Virus record (IMG/VR): IMGVR_UViG_3300034115_000006
Coordinates: 1-40,211 of that record
Length of the DNA: 40,211 nucleotides
DNA from: a virus
Strand: one strand, 5' to 3'
The notes under the pieces were generated by a model, which was not told the DNA's origin, searched no databases, and saw only the letters and a list, made by a program, of their open reading frames with translations. Below, in pieces: positions 7,734-14,362 of this stretch; position 1 is the stretch's first letter; the number at the start of each line of letters is the position of its first letter. The translations under genes were made by a program, and so were the position numbers.

Positions 7734-8593
7734 TACTTCACCAACTCCCTCGCCTCGTTGTAGGCGTCGTGAGCCCAGGTCTCGTTGCGCCACTTACCGA
7801 ACCGGCCCATACGTAGCACATCCGGGAAGCAGTCGCAGTTCGTTCGCAGCGGCTTCTCGAACTCGTACACGTCCGGGAGCGGAGGACGGGTGCGCCTTCT
7901 CTGCGGGTCTGTGATCGACATCGGCCATTCGGTTGTCTGCATCCCAAAGATGTTCGACTCGCGGACCCACGACGGAGACTCCATCCCGTTGAAGACGATG
8001 GTATTGTCCGCTATGGGCTCGACGTTCTTGTCGGCGACGAGGATGGACCAGGCGATGAAGCGGTGATCGGTCGATTGGCAGATGGAGGTAGCCGGGATTG
8101 TGGAGATGACACGGCCGTACTCGCGGGAGGAGAGGAGACCGGCCAGGACCTTCGGCCCAACCTCCATAGGCTTCACACGAGCGGAGTAGAGCAGCCACAG
8201 CTTCTCGTACACGAGACGGAGGCTCCAGGCGTTGTAGCCCGGCGCCAACGGACGCTCGATCCAGCCGGGGTCGATGGCGCCGTATAGCTTGCGCCGGTAG
8301 CCCTCCATCGTTCCTCGGCAGACCTGATGAACGTAGCCCTCTGGCTCTAGCTCGGTGACCTCCGGGATGTGCTGGTACAAGTACTGCGGCCCGACCAGCC
8401 TGCTCGGCTCGCCTAGGGAGAAGATGTCGAACTCTCGGTCAGCGAGCGCGAGCGCGTGTGCCGCCAACAGACCGGCCGGGCCTGAGCCGAGGATCGCGAA
8501 CGGCTTCAGTCGCGGGAGCGCGAAGCGGTGTCGTCGTCCCCTGGGCCGGTCGTCGGGTGAAACTTGCTCTGGCACGAGCACGGCTTGCGACAT
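7733..8593 (-). CDS. FAD-dependent oxidoreductase
   Basis: A 286-residue flavoprotein-like protein. The dinucleotide-binding motif is FAILGSGPAGLLAAHALALA (GxGxxG at 36-41), followed by the second strand EFDIFSLGEP. A C-terminal FAD-contact candidate is NTIVFNGMES. Several Trp and Cys residues cluster near the end (NCDCFPD). Substrate is not evident. The start is ATG 8593, with GGAG ten bases upstream; this gives a 28-residue Arg-rich leader that overlaps the previous reading frame by 88 bases, so the true start may be later, although no ATG, GTG or TTG lies just before the Rossmann strand. Sitting between nucleotide-metabolism and replication genes, it could act on nucleotides or DNA bases; that is inference. 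Confidence 0.8.
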   Translation of the reverse strand: MSQAVLVPEQVSPDDRPRGRRHRFALPRLKPFAILGSGPAGLLAAHALALADREFDIFSLGEPSRLVGPQYLYQHIPEVTELEPEGYVHQVCRGTMEGYRRKLYGAIDPGWIERPLAPGYNAWSLRLVYEKLWLLYSARVKPMEVGPKVLAGLLSSREYGRVISTIPATSICQSTDHRFIAWSILVADKNVEPIADNTIVFNGMESPSWVRESNIFGMQTTEWPMSITDPQRRRTRPPLPDVYEFEKPLRTNCDCFPDVLRMGRFGKWRNETWAHDAYNEARELVK

Positions 8594-8847
8594 TGGTCAT
8601 GCGCTCCTTCGAGGCAGGGTAGACATATTCCGAACTCACCGCTTGCTCGGACAACGGTGCTTCCTCGGGTTGTAAGACTGGTATTGTCCGCAGGATCGGC
8701 ACCGGTGCTGGGGGCAATCATGCTCCACGTAATCGTCGGGACGCCTCTCTTCTGTGTGCGGGATATAGCAACGACACGAGGCACAACGCCGTCGATGACG
8801 CGATCCACATACGGGCCAGCAGGACCAGGGGAAGTCAACGTCACCAC
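8506..8847 (-). CDS. Cys-rich hypothetical ORF overlapping the FAD gene
   Basis: Open frame of up to 113 residues. GTG 8847 and 8844 sit right behind GAAGGA; TTG 8838 in the same frame has the best spacing to it. The C-terminal part GEFGICLPCLEGAHDQC then RKPCSC, followed by an acidic DDDTASRSRD end, looks like a genuine small zinc-binding domain (CxxC, HxxC, CxC). The N-terminal half is less protein-like and competes with an alternative frame (8636-8857). If real, it overlaps the start of the flavoprotein gene by 88 bases. I believe the C-terminal part is coding but am unsure how it is started. Confidence 0.45.
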   Translation of the reverse strand: MVTLTSPGPAGPYVDRVIDGVVPRVVAISRTQKRGVPTITWSMIAPSTGADPADNTSLTTRGSTVVRASGEFGICLPCLEGAHDQCRKPCSCQSKFHPTTGPGDDDTASRSRD

Positions 8848-8857
8848 TCCTTCTCAC
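8636..8857 (-). CDS. Alternative Cys-rich ORF (73 aa)
   Basis: GTG at 8857 overlaps the TGA of the upstream 58-residue gene as GTGA, but no ribosome binding site is evident. The last 40 residues look coding: YIPHTEERRPDDYVEHD, then CPQHRCRSCGQYQSYNPRK and HRCPSKR, which is a plausible zinc site (C..HRC..C..HRC). The first 30 residues are Arg/Cys/Ser-rich, as typical of an out-of-frame reading of GC-rich DNA. It shares DNA with the 8506-8847 frame; probably only parts of each are translated, or there is a frameshift here. Confidence 0.4.
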   Translation of the reverse strand: MRRSGDVDFPWSCWPVCGSRHRRRCASCRCYIPHTEERRPDDYVEHDCPQHRCRSCGQYQSYNPRKHRCPSKR

Positions 8858-9030
8858 TTGAACTTTGTGCAGCCGCACTCTCGGCAGAACCCGTAAGCCA
8901 GGCGAGGACCGTAGAAACCCGTCTGGACTTCCTCGCTGTGCTTCTTCTTGGCGTGACCGCAACCTTCCTCCAAGCAGGCTAAGGCTTCAGAGACCTGAGC
9001 CGCGTGGACCACCCATTGGAGGTTTCTCAT
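8854..9030 (-). CDS. Small zinc-binding hypothetical protein (58 aa)
   Basis: ATG at 9030, TGA at 8854. The sequence begins MRNLQWVVHAAQVSEALACL and contains two Cys pairs, EEGCGHAKKKH with Cys19/Cys24 and FCRECGC near residues 49-54, so a small zinc finger is likely. There is no strong ribosome binding site; a long hairpin (9041-9087) ends 10 bases before the ATG and could control its translation. Function unknown. Confidence 0.65.
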   Translation of the reverse strand: MRNLQWVVHAAQVSEALACLEEGCGHAKKKHSEEVQTGFYGPRLAYGFCRECGCTKFK

Positions 9031-9040
9031 CGTTAACTCT

Positions 9041-9087
9041 AGTGCCCGGCTCGGTTTCGCAGCCTCGCTACTCCCGAGCCGGGCACT
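9041..9087 (-). terminator. Long perfect hairpin between the SSB-like gene and a small zinc protein
   Basis: Two 14-base arms, AGTGCCCGGCTCGG at 9041-9054 and its exact reverse complement at 9074-9087, with a 19-base loop. It lies in the 69-base gap after the SSB-like gene. In the direction of transcription no U-tract follows, so it is not a textbook intrinsic terminator. It could attenuate transcription, stabilise the upstream mRNA, or hide the start of the downstream gene. Confidence 0.6.
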
Positions 9088-9099
9088 GCGCTGAGTCGC

Positions 9100-9663
9100 C
9101 TAGAACGGCGGCTCGTCCTCGGAGCCACCGCCGCTGTCCGGCTCCGCCTCGCTGGCCGCCTTCGCCTGGGACGCCTCGCCCTTGGTGGACGGCTTCATGA
9201 CGCGCTGGATGCGAGCGCGGTACACCGGCTCTGTGTCGCCTTCGCGCTGGAAGGTGTCGGCGACGATCTTGAGCCGGACGGGCTTGCCAATCTGGGCCTT
9301 GCGGCTGAAGGAACCCTTGCGGCTCTTGGTGTCGGACGTGATGACGCCCAGCGCCTCCAGCACCTGAGCCTCGCTCCAGGAGTCAGCCCGGACGGCGGCC
9401 TTGGTGTACAGGGCCAGCCACGCACCGTCCTCCTCCTCAGCCTGCGCCCGGCCCGGTGTGTTGTTGACCTCGAACACCCACTCGATGTCGGGCGTCTCCA
9501 GCTTGTCGCCGTTCCGGTTCTCCAGCCGGGGCTGGGCCCTGACCACGGTGGCGTTGACGACCCCAGGCTTGGGCTGGTGCCCGTTGCCGCCCCAGTCGCC
9601 GCCTCCGCCCGGCTCCACGTCGGTCACGTCGTACTTGACGGTATCCGCTGTTGGATTTGCCAT
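9100..9663 (-). CDS. SSB-like single-strand DNA-binding protein
   Basis: ATG at 9663 (MANPTADTVKYDV), 187 residues. The core has alternating beta segments (VVNATVVRAQPRLENRNGDK, IEWVFEVNN, GKPVRLKIVADTFQ, PVYRARIQRVM) that fit an OB fold. It is followed by a flexible Ser/Gly/Glu tail ending SEDEPPF. The acidic-Pro-Phe tip is the hallmark of SSB proteins, which use it to dock partner enzymes. It is directly downstream of the Sak4-like ATPase gene, a common pairing in phage recombination modules. The OB fold itself is inferred from strand pattern, not from a match I can quote. Confidence 0.7.
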   Translation of the reverse strand: MANPTADTVKYDVTDVEPGGGGDWGGNGHQPKPGVVNATVVRAQPRLENRNGDKLETPDIEWVFEVNNTPGRAQAEEEDGAWLALYTKAAVRADSWSEAQVLEALGVITSDTKSRKGSFSRKAQIGKPVRLKIVADTFQREGDTEPVYRARIQRVMKPSTKGEASQAKAASEAEPDSGGGSEDEPPF

Positions 9664-9667
9664 TGTG

Positions 9668-10453
9668 CTACGCAGCCTCCTCACGCATCTCTGCGATCTT
9701 TTTGACGATCTTCTGCTCTATCTCGGGCACGGTCGGGTCTTTAGTCCATTGCCCAAGACAGTCGTAACGGTCCTTGGCGAAGAAGGAGCCGGACTTGCGA
9801 GTAAGTAGCCAACGGTTCTCCTGTCGCTTTTCTCCTTCCCCAGTCTCCTTTACCGTGTAGTGGGCGACAACCATCATCTGGCCGCAGATGCGCATCGAGA
9901 GTTTCGCCTCTCTCGACTCGATCATCGGCAGGACAAGAGTCTCGATGCCGCCGTCAACGGTCGGTACGTCCTCGCGCATCGTCCCAGCTGTGTAGAGCTT
10001 GTGGAACGATAGCTCGTTGAGTGCGACCGTCATCTTGATCAACTGACGCTGGACCTTCAGGTAGTCGGGCTGCGCCGGGATATCTGGGTCACGTTTCGGG
10101 TTCGCCTTGTGAGCCGCCGCCAGAACGTCCGCCATTGCCACGTCCTGGAGATGCGTCAGCGAGTCGATAATGACCCAGCGGAATACCTCTGGGTTGGACT
10201 TCAGCCACATGTAGGCTTTCCGAAGGTCCGACCAGTGCCAGATAGGCCACACCTTCCCCTTCGGCCCAGCCGTCGCCAGAGCCGCCTCCACTCCGCCTTC
10301 CTTGACCGGAGCGAGGAACAGCGCATTCTCAGCCGTACCGGCGAACCGGGTCTTGCCAGTCCCAGAGTCGGCGTAGGCGAGGATGGATATTGTCGTCGGG
10401 AAGTCCGCCAGGTTGATGATCTCTGGCGGTAGCGTGGCCCTACTCGCCGCCAA
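9668..10453 (-). CDS. Sak4-like RecA-fold recombination ATPase
   Basis: A 261-residue P-loop ATPase. Walker A is ADSGTGKT at 28-35, followed by RFAGTAENALF; a Walker B-like strand is FRWVIIDSLTH near residue 95. The short RecA-core layout and the adjacent SSB-like gene match Sak4 single-strand annealing/strand-exchange proteins of phages. Start TTG 10453 is well supported: AGGAGG lies six bases upstream inside the previous gene, and no other start fits. It would promote annealing of complementary strands with the SSB and the nearby Cas4-like nuclease. Alternative: another RecA/RAD51-like phage ATPase of unknown step. Confidence 0.8.
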   Translation of the reverse strand: MAASRATLPPEIINLADFPTTISILAYADSGTGKTRFAGTAENALFLAPVKEGGVEAALATAGPKGKVWPIWHWSDLRKAYMWLKSNPEVFRWVIIDSLTHLQDVAMADVLAAAHKANPKRDPDIPAQPDYLKVQRQLIKMTVALNELSFHKLYTAGTMREDVPTVDGGIETLVLPMIESREAKLSMRICGQMMVVAHYTVKETGEGEKRQENRWLLTRKSGSFFAKDRYDCLGQWTKDPTVPEIEQKIVKKIAEMREEAA

Positions 10454-10640
10454 CGTTGACCTCCTCTCCGGTCTCGTCCTCTTCAGGCATCGCTACGATG
10501 CGAGCTTCCATTTCCTTGGAGCGCTGAAGGAGGTATTTGAAGTCATCTTCTCCGATACGTCGGAGCGCGAACTGGTGCTTGAGCCGTCGCGTAAGGCGGC
10601 CAAGCTCGTCCAGCCCGTTGACCTTCAGAGGTCGGGTCAA
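10440..10640 (-). CDS. Small charged hypothetical protein (66 aa)
   Basis: Start chosen at TTG 10640 because GGAGGAG sits five bases upstream; the longer open frame to 10745 lies inside the nuclease gene and is Arg/Thr-rich noise. Sequence is helical (LDELGRLTRRLKHQFALRR, then DDFKYLLQRSKEMEARI) with an acidic C-terminus containing PEEDETGEEV. Begins right after the nuclease stop and overlaps the Sak4-like start, so it is made with both. Possible small partner of the recombination proteins; function unknown. Confidence 0.65.
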   Translation of the reverse strand: MTRPLKVNGLDELGRLTRRLKHQFALRRIGEDDFKYLLQRSKEMEARIVAMPEEDETGEEVNVGGE

Positions 10641-10641
10641 C

Positions 10642-11631
10642 TCACTCCTCCGTTGTCTTCGGCCGATGGTCCTCGTAAGGATCGACCACATGGTACATCT
10701 CGTCTCGGTACGTCTCCCAGTCGTCCCCCTTCTCATGGAGGTCACACATCTCGAAGAATGGGCATTGCCAGTCGCAATCCTCCGTCTGGTTCTTGTAGAT
10801 GGGTAGCTCGCCCCGACGAGTCTTGTTCATCTCCCAGTTCTCTACAACAATTTGCAAAGCCGTAGAGCGTAGCTCGCGCGGAGTCCGATAGACCGGCTCC
10901 CGGTGAAACAACGGAGATGGTTGCACCTTGGAGATGGAACCATCCTTGTTGAGACTCCTCCCTTGGTCGTCAGTCTCTCTGGGGTCCGCGAAGGCTTTCC
11001 GGAGGAAGTTGTACTTGACTCCCTCCAGCTGCTCGTCTGGCTTGATGAGCTTCTTGTGGCGGAGCACAGAGGTCGCGGCCAGCCAGTAGCCGGACGCCTG
11101 CTGGTCGATCGTAAGGTGCGAGGTCTTGATAGCCTTCCTCGTCTTGTGCTCCATCAGCCATATCTCATTGGTGGCGAGGTCGCGGTAGACGAGGTCAAAG
11201 GTCCCGCAGTAAATACACGCAGTAATAGACGGGTGCTTTGGGTGAGGAATATCCAACTCAAACGAGTCCTCGGCAGCGATGACCTGGACGCGCTCATCCC
11301 GGCCGTACCGCTCCACATATCCCTCAAGCATAGCCACCGCTAGGTCGGACGCATTGACCCGCTCCTCCTCATCGAAGAGAAGAGAGTGCGTCCACGCCTG
11401 GCGCTGACTATCTCCCGCCCATGCCCGAAAGGTCTCCGCTGGGTGCGGACCTCGCTTCTTGCTTCCTTTGTAGCGATAGAACTCCGCAAGCGCCTCGTGG
11501 ACTCCTTGGCCTAGCCACAGAGCCGTCTTGACGCGACGCGCCTTCAGCCCCTGGTTCCACGTCCAATCCCAGCGCTTGCGACAACGTCTCCAGTCGCTAC
11601 GCTCAGAGTTACGGACCATTGTAGCGGCCAA
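10642..11631 (-). CDS. Cas4/RecB-like PD-(D/E)XK nuclease with Fe-S cluster motif
   Basis: 329 residues from TTG 11631, which has AGGAGG six bases upstream; ATG 11619 is too far from that site. Nuclease motifs are in order: H45 in GQGVHEAL, D146 in CGTFDLVYRD, E161-x-K163 in WLMEHKT, and Q178-x3-Y182 in QASGYW. A single Cys near the N-terminus (RRCRKRW, C17) and three at the C-terminus (CDWQCPFFEMC; C286, C290, C296) match the split 4Fe-4S cluster of Cas4 and AddB nucleases. Expected to be an exonuclease that makes single strands for the Sak4/SSB pair. Seen: motifs. Inferred: cluster and role. No CRISPR array is nearby. Confidence 0.85.
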   Translation of the reverse strand: MAATMVRNSERSDWRRCRKRWDWTWNQGLKARRVKTALWLGQGVHEALAEFYRYKGSKKRGPHPAETFRAWAGDSQRQAWTHSLLFDEEERVNASDLAVAMLEGYVERYGRDERVQVIAAEDSFELDIPHPKHPSITACIYCGTFDLVYRDLATNEIWLMEHKTRKAIKTSHLTIDQQASGYWLAATSVLRHKKLIKPDEQLEGVKYNFLRKAFADPRETDDQGRSLNKDGSISKVQPSPLFHREPVYRTPRELRSTALQIVVENWEMNKTRRGELPIYKNQTEDCDWQCPFFEMCDLHEKGDDWETYRDEMYHVVDPYEDHRPKTTEE

Positions 11632-11707
11632 GCTCGTCCTCCTCCTTGCTACGGCTTCGCCTAGATAGCGGCTCCGGTGATCCTCGGGTTCGCGCTCTGC
11701 CTTCCCC

Positions 11708-11827
11708 TTACAGAGCGAGTTCCGTTGTCTCCTCGGAGCCGCCATCAAGGCGGAGGGATGAGGACCCGTGGCTTGGGCCTTCGGTGGTCTCTCGACCTCC
11801 GGGGTATCCTGCCTGGTTCTGCCTCAT
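11708..11827 (-). CDS. Very small hypothetical protein (39 aa)
   Basis: ATG at 11827 with GGGAGGAGG about nine bases upstream, TAA at 11708. Begins MRQNQAGYPGGRETTEGPSH and is rich in Gly, Ser and Glu, so probably unstructured. It is the only open frame with a good ribosome binding site in the 250-base gap between the Lys/Ala-rich gene and the nuclease gene. Low complexity makes it uncertain. Confidence 0.45.
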   Translation of the reverse strand: MRQNQAGYPGGRETTEGPSHGSSSLRLDGGSEETTELAL

Positions 11828-11887
11828 CCCTCTCGCCTCCTCCCGCCGTGACGTCGTCGTCCTCTTCCCGCAGCTGCTACCCCACGG

Positions 11888-12286
11888 CTAGAACGGCGCG
11901 TCAGCGGAAGGCTCTGGCGCCTCGGCTGGCGCAGTGCTTGCGGCCGCCTGCGAGCCTCGGGCCGCACGCTGGCGACCCTTGGCGGTGGCTGCCTTCTTCG
12001 CCGCCGGAGGCTTCCCAGACGCCTTCGCCCGACCGGCCGCCTTGGGCGTCTCCTTGGGAGTCGCCTTGGTCGCCTTCGGTGCGGGCGCGTCCTCGCGCCG
12101 GGCTGCCTGGGCGGCCATGAGCAGGACCTTGCACACCTGGACCTGGCGTGGGGTGACGACCTTCGCACCCACCTGCTCGTTGATGAACTCCGCGTCTGTG
12201 ACGTGGATGTCGGACGGGTCCTTGGCGAGTAGTGCCGCCTTGGGCGCATCCGGGTTGGTGATGGTGAAGCGTTCCTTGCCGGCCAC
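11888..12286 (-). CDS. Lys/Ala-rich protein with acidic C-terminal tip (132 aa)
   Basis: GTG at 12286 with GAGGAGGAGG just upstream. The first 65 residues form a probable helical domain (KERFTITNPDAPKAALLAKD through PRQVQVCKVLLMAAQAARRE). The rest is a flexible histone H1-like tail of Ala, Lys and Pro (ATKATPKETPKAAGRAK), expected to bind DNA loosely. It ends EPSADAPF, which resembles an SSB-type acidic-Pro-Phe docking tip and parallels the DEPPF end of the SSB-like protein at 9100. It lies between the SNF2 helicase and the nuclease genes. Possible DNA-organising or helicase-partner protein; no family recognised. Confidence 0.7.
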   Translation of the reverse strand: MAGKERFTITNPDAPKAALLAKDPSDIHVTDAEFINEQVGAKVVTPRQVQVCKVLLMAAQAARREDAPAPKATKATPKETPKAAGRAKASGKPPAAKKAATAKGRQRAARGSQAAASTAPAEAPEPSADAPF

Positions 12287-12383
12287 TTGGCCTCCTCCTC
12301 GTCGGGCGTATTCCGGGACCTTACCCGATGGCCACGACGATCGTAAAGGTTGCTACTTTGTTTGAGCTTTTTCTGCTCCTCGT

Positions 12384-14237
12384 TTAGCCCGCTCCTTTCT
12401 GTCGCCGATTGAGTATGCGCTTAGCGAACTCTATACCGCGTCTGCCGTCGAGGACGCGGTGCTGGATATCCTCCTTGTCTGCATTTACCTCGATAATGTA
12501 ACCGTCAACGGCGTTCTTCGCCACGAGCCGAATCGCCGTCAAGGGCGTAGGCCTGGACCTTTGATGCCGGTCCACCCACTGCCCATTGTCGTCAGGGTTC
12601 CAGAGAAGGTCCCACAGAATTGTTGTGTCCGCACGGTCGAGGTCGATGCTGGTTCCCTTTTGGAGCGTCATGAGGAGGACCGGCTTGCCGCCTTCCTCCT
12701 GGAACGATCGCACCATCTCGTCATGCTCCTCCGTGGGTGCGCCGGTGATGAGATACGCCGGCACGCCGAGCGCCGCAAGCTCGCGCTGAGCCATCTCTAA
12801 GATCGACACGAACTGGGAACCAATGGTCACCTTCTCTCCGCCCGGCTCCCAGTCCGCGTCAATCCCGCGCTCGCTGAGGAGGTCGAGCACGGCATCAAAC
12901 TTGACGGACGGGAGACAAGCGTGCATCTCTTTGTCCGTACCGATGTACCACGAGGCTCCGCTGAGCTGCTTGAGCCGCAGCATCTCTGAGAGGACGTTCA
13001 GTGGGAGGACCCGGCCGCCGTCGATCGTCGCCGCCGCATCCTTCTCCAGCTGCCTGTAGACCTTCTCCTGCTCGCCCTCTAGCTCGACCTCGAAGTCAAT
13101 GTGGACGATCGGCGGAAGGTTGAGGCCAACCTCCTCCTTGGTACGCCTCAGCATCAAGCTGTCCAAGTCGCGGGACCACGCGGGCCAGTTGTCCTCGTTG
13201 AGCCCTGCGATGACCTTCTTCTCGCCGGTGCGGCCTCGGCCGCCCTTGAGGTAGAACGTCTCCGTCTGAACATCGAGGACCCGTTCGCCCCAACGCCAGA
13301 AGGAAGTGAACTCCTCCGGACGTCCCCAGTGGAGCGAGCCGAACATGCCCTTGGCTCGACCGCCTTGACCGAAGGGTGTACCACTCATAGGAAGTCGGCC
13401 AGAGGTAGGCACGTCGAGTTCGAGGAGCCCACGCGCGTAGCGTGCTCCCTTCGTCACCGTCAGTGCACCGAGCATCTTGTGCGACTCGTCCACCGAGACC
13501 GTGCTCCACTTGTAGGCGAACAGATCGGGGTAGCTCGCCATCCGCTCGTCCTCGTCCGTCACCCAGTAGTCGAGCATCCGAGTGATCACCAGCACGAAGC
13601 GATACGGAGCCTCAGACTCCAGCCAGCGGGCCATCTCCCGGTCGCGCTTCCTCCCGGCCTCGTATGCACCGGGCAGGAAGATGTCGAACTCGTCTCCGAG
13701 GTCGTTGGTTAGTAGCCGTAGCTCGCGCTCCCATGTGGCGCGCAAGGAGAGTCGTGGAGCGATGATGAGGTGGTCGCCGGTCGGGTCGTCATCGCGGGAG
13801 AACATCCAGCCGATCTGTTCCCGCGTCTTCCCGAGCCCAGCCTTGTCTCCGAGGATCGCGGAGCCGTCCTCCATCGCCGTCACGAGCCAGGCGATGCCGG
13901 CTCGCTGGTCGCCGCGAAGCTCGTTGTAGAACCACGGCAGTCGTTGCCGGAGTACCGGGACCTCTGCCTCCAGCGACTTCGCAAGGGTGTTGAGCCTGTC
14001 CTCCCGGTAGCGCTGGAGCCTCCCCCAGTTCCACAGCGACTCGTCCATCGTGAGGTCACTGAACTCCGCTCGCAGCTGACGAGCCACCCGAAGGGTTGCC
14101 GGGAAGGTCCACCCTCCAGGAATCTTCCTGCGACCGTCGATCTTGTCAGCTAGGTGGTCAAAGTCCTGGCGTGCGGAACCCTTCGGTACCAGGACCAATA
14201 TCTTGCCATCTCTAAGGCTTGCAGAAAACGTGGGCAT
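12384..14237 (-). CDS. SNF2-family DEAD/H helicase
   Basis: A 617-residue double-stranded-DNA translocase-like ATPase. Motif I is GDKAGLGKT (130-138), motif Ia LIIAPRLSLRATWERE, motif II DESH (250-253), motif III MSGTPFG (284-290), then the second RecA domain with LMLRRTKEEV, VPAYLITGAPTEEHDEMV, LMTLQKGTSIDL and motif VI VDRHQRSRP. Motif VI normally reads QxxxRxxRxGQ; here it is a divergent form. The N-terminal ~100 residues (GGWTFPATLRVARQL) resemble the small domain in front of SMARCAL1-like phage helicases. ATG at 14237. Phage SNF2 proteins are common in replication modules; exact job (fork remodelling, recombination) is inferred. Confidence 0.9.
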   Translation of the reverse strand: MPTFSASLRDGKILVLVPKGSARQDFDHLADKIDGRRKIPGGWTFPATLRVARQLRAEFSDLTMDESLWNWGRLQRYREDRLNTLAKSLEAEVPVLRQRLPWFYNELRGDQRAGIAWLVTAMEDGSAILGDKAGLGKTREQIGWMFSRDDDPTGDHLIIAPRLSLRATWERELRLLTNDLGDEFDIFLPGAYEAGRKRDREMARWLESEAPYRFVLVITRMLDYWVTDEDERMASYPDLFAYKWSTVSVDESHKMLGALTVTKGARYARGLLELDVPTSGRLPMSGTPFGQGGRAKGMFGSLHWGRPEEFTSFWRWGERVLDVQTETFYLKGGRGRTGEKKVIAGLNEDNWPAWSRDLDSLMLRRTKEEVGLNLPPIVHIDFEVELEGEQEKVYRQLEKDAAATIDGGRVLPLNVLSEMLRLKQLSGASWYIGTDKEMHACLPSVKFDAVLDLLSERGIDADWEPGGEKVTIGSQFVSILEMAQRELAALGVPAYLITGAPTEEHDEMVRSFQEEGGKPVLLMTLQKGTSIDLDRADTTILWDLLWNPDDNGQWVDRHQRSRPTPLTAIRLVAKNAVDGYIIEVNADKEDIQHRVLDGRRGIEFAKRILNRRQKGAG

Positions 14238-14265
14238 AGTCGGATACCTCCTGAGGGTAGAAACA

Positions 14266-14317
14266 CTGCAGGGGCATGCAGAGAGCCAGCGATTGGCAAG
14301 CCTGCATACCCCTGCAG
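14266..14317 (-). terminator. 16-bp hairpin upstream of the SNF2 gene
   Basis: Arms CTGCAGGGGCATGCAG (14266-14281) and CTGCATACCCCTGCAG (14302-14317) pair over 16 bases with one C/A mismatch that becomes a G-U pair in one RNA strand; loop 20 bases. It fills the gap between the secreted-protein cluster and the helicase gene, about 30 bases before the helicase ATG. No U-tract follows in either direction, so attenuator, mRNA processing site or protein-binding site are as likely as a terminator. Confidence 0.6.
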
Positions 14318-14362
14318 AGCGATCGGACGGCCTCCCGCCCGATCTGCCCTGATTCGTCCTGT

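Noticed and set aside
8439-8717. Minus-strand 92-codon frame across the flavoprotein start, including ATG 8600 with a good ribosome binding distance
   Set aside because: The product is an Arg/Ala-rich shadow of the flavoprotein frame with no domain features.
10642-11631. Cas4-like gene as part of a CRISPR-Cas system
   Set aside because: No repeat-spacer array and no other cas genes are present; the neighbours are phage recombination genes.
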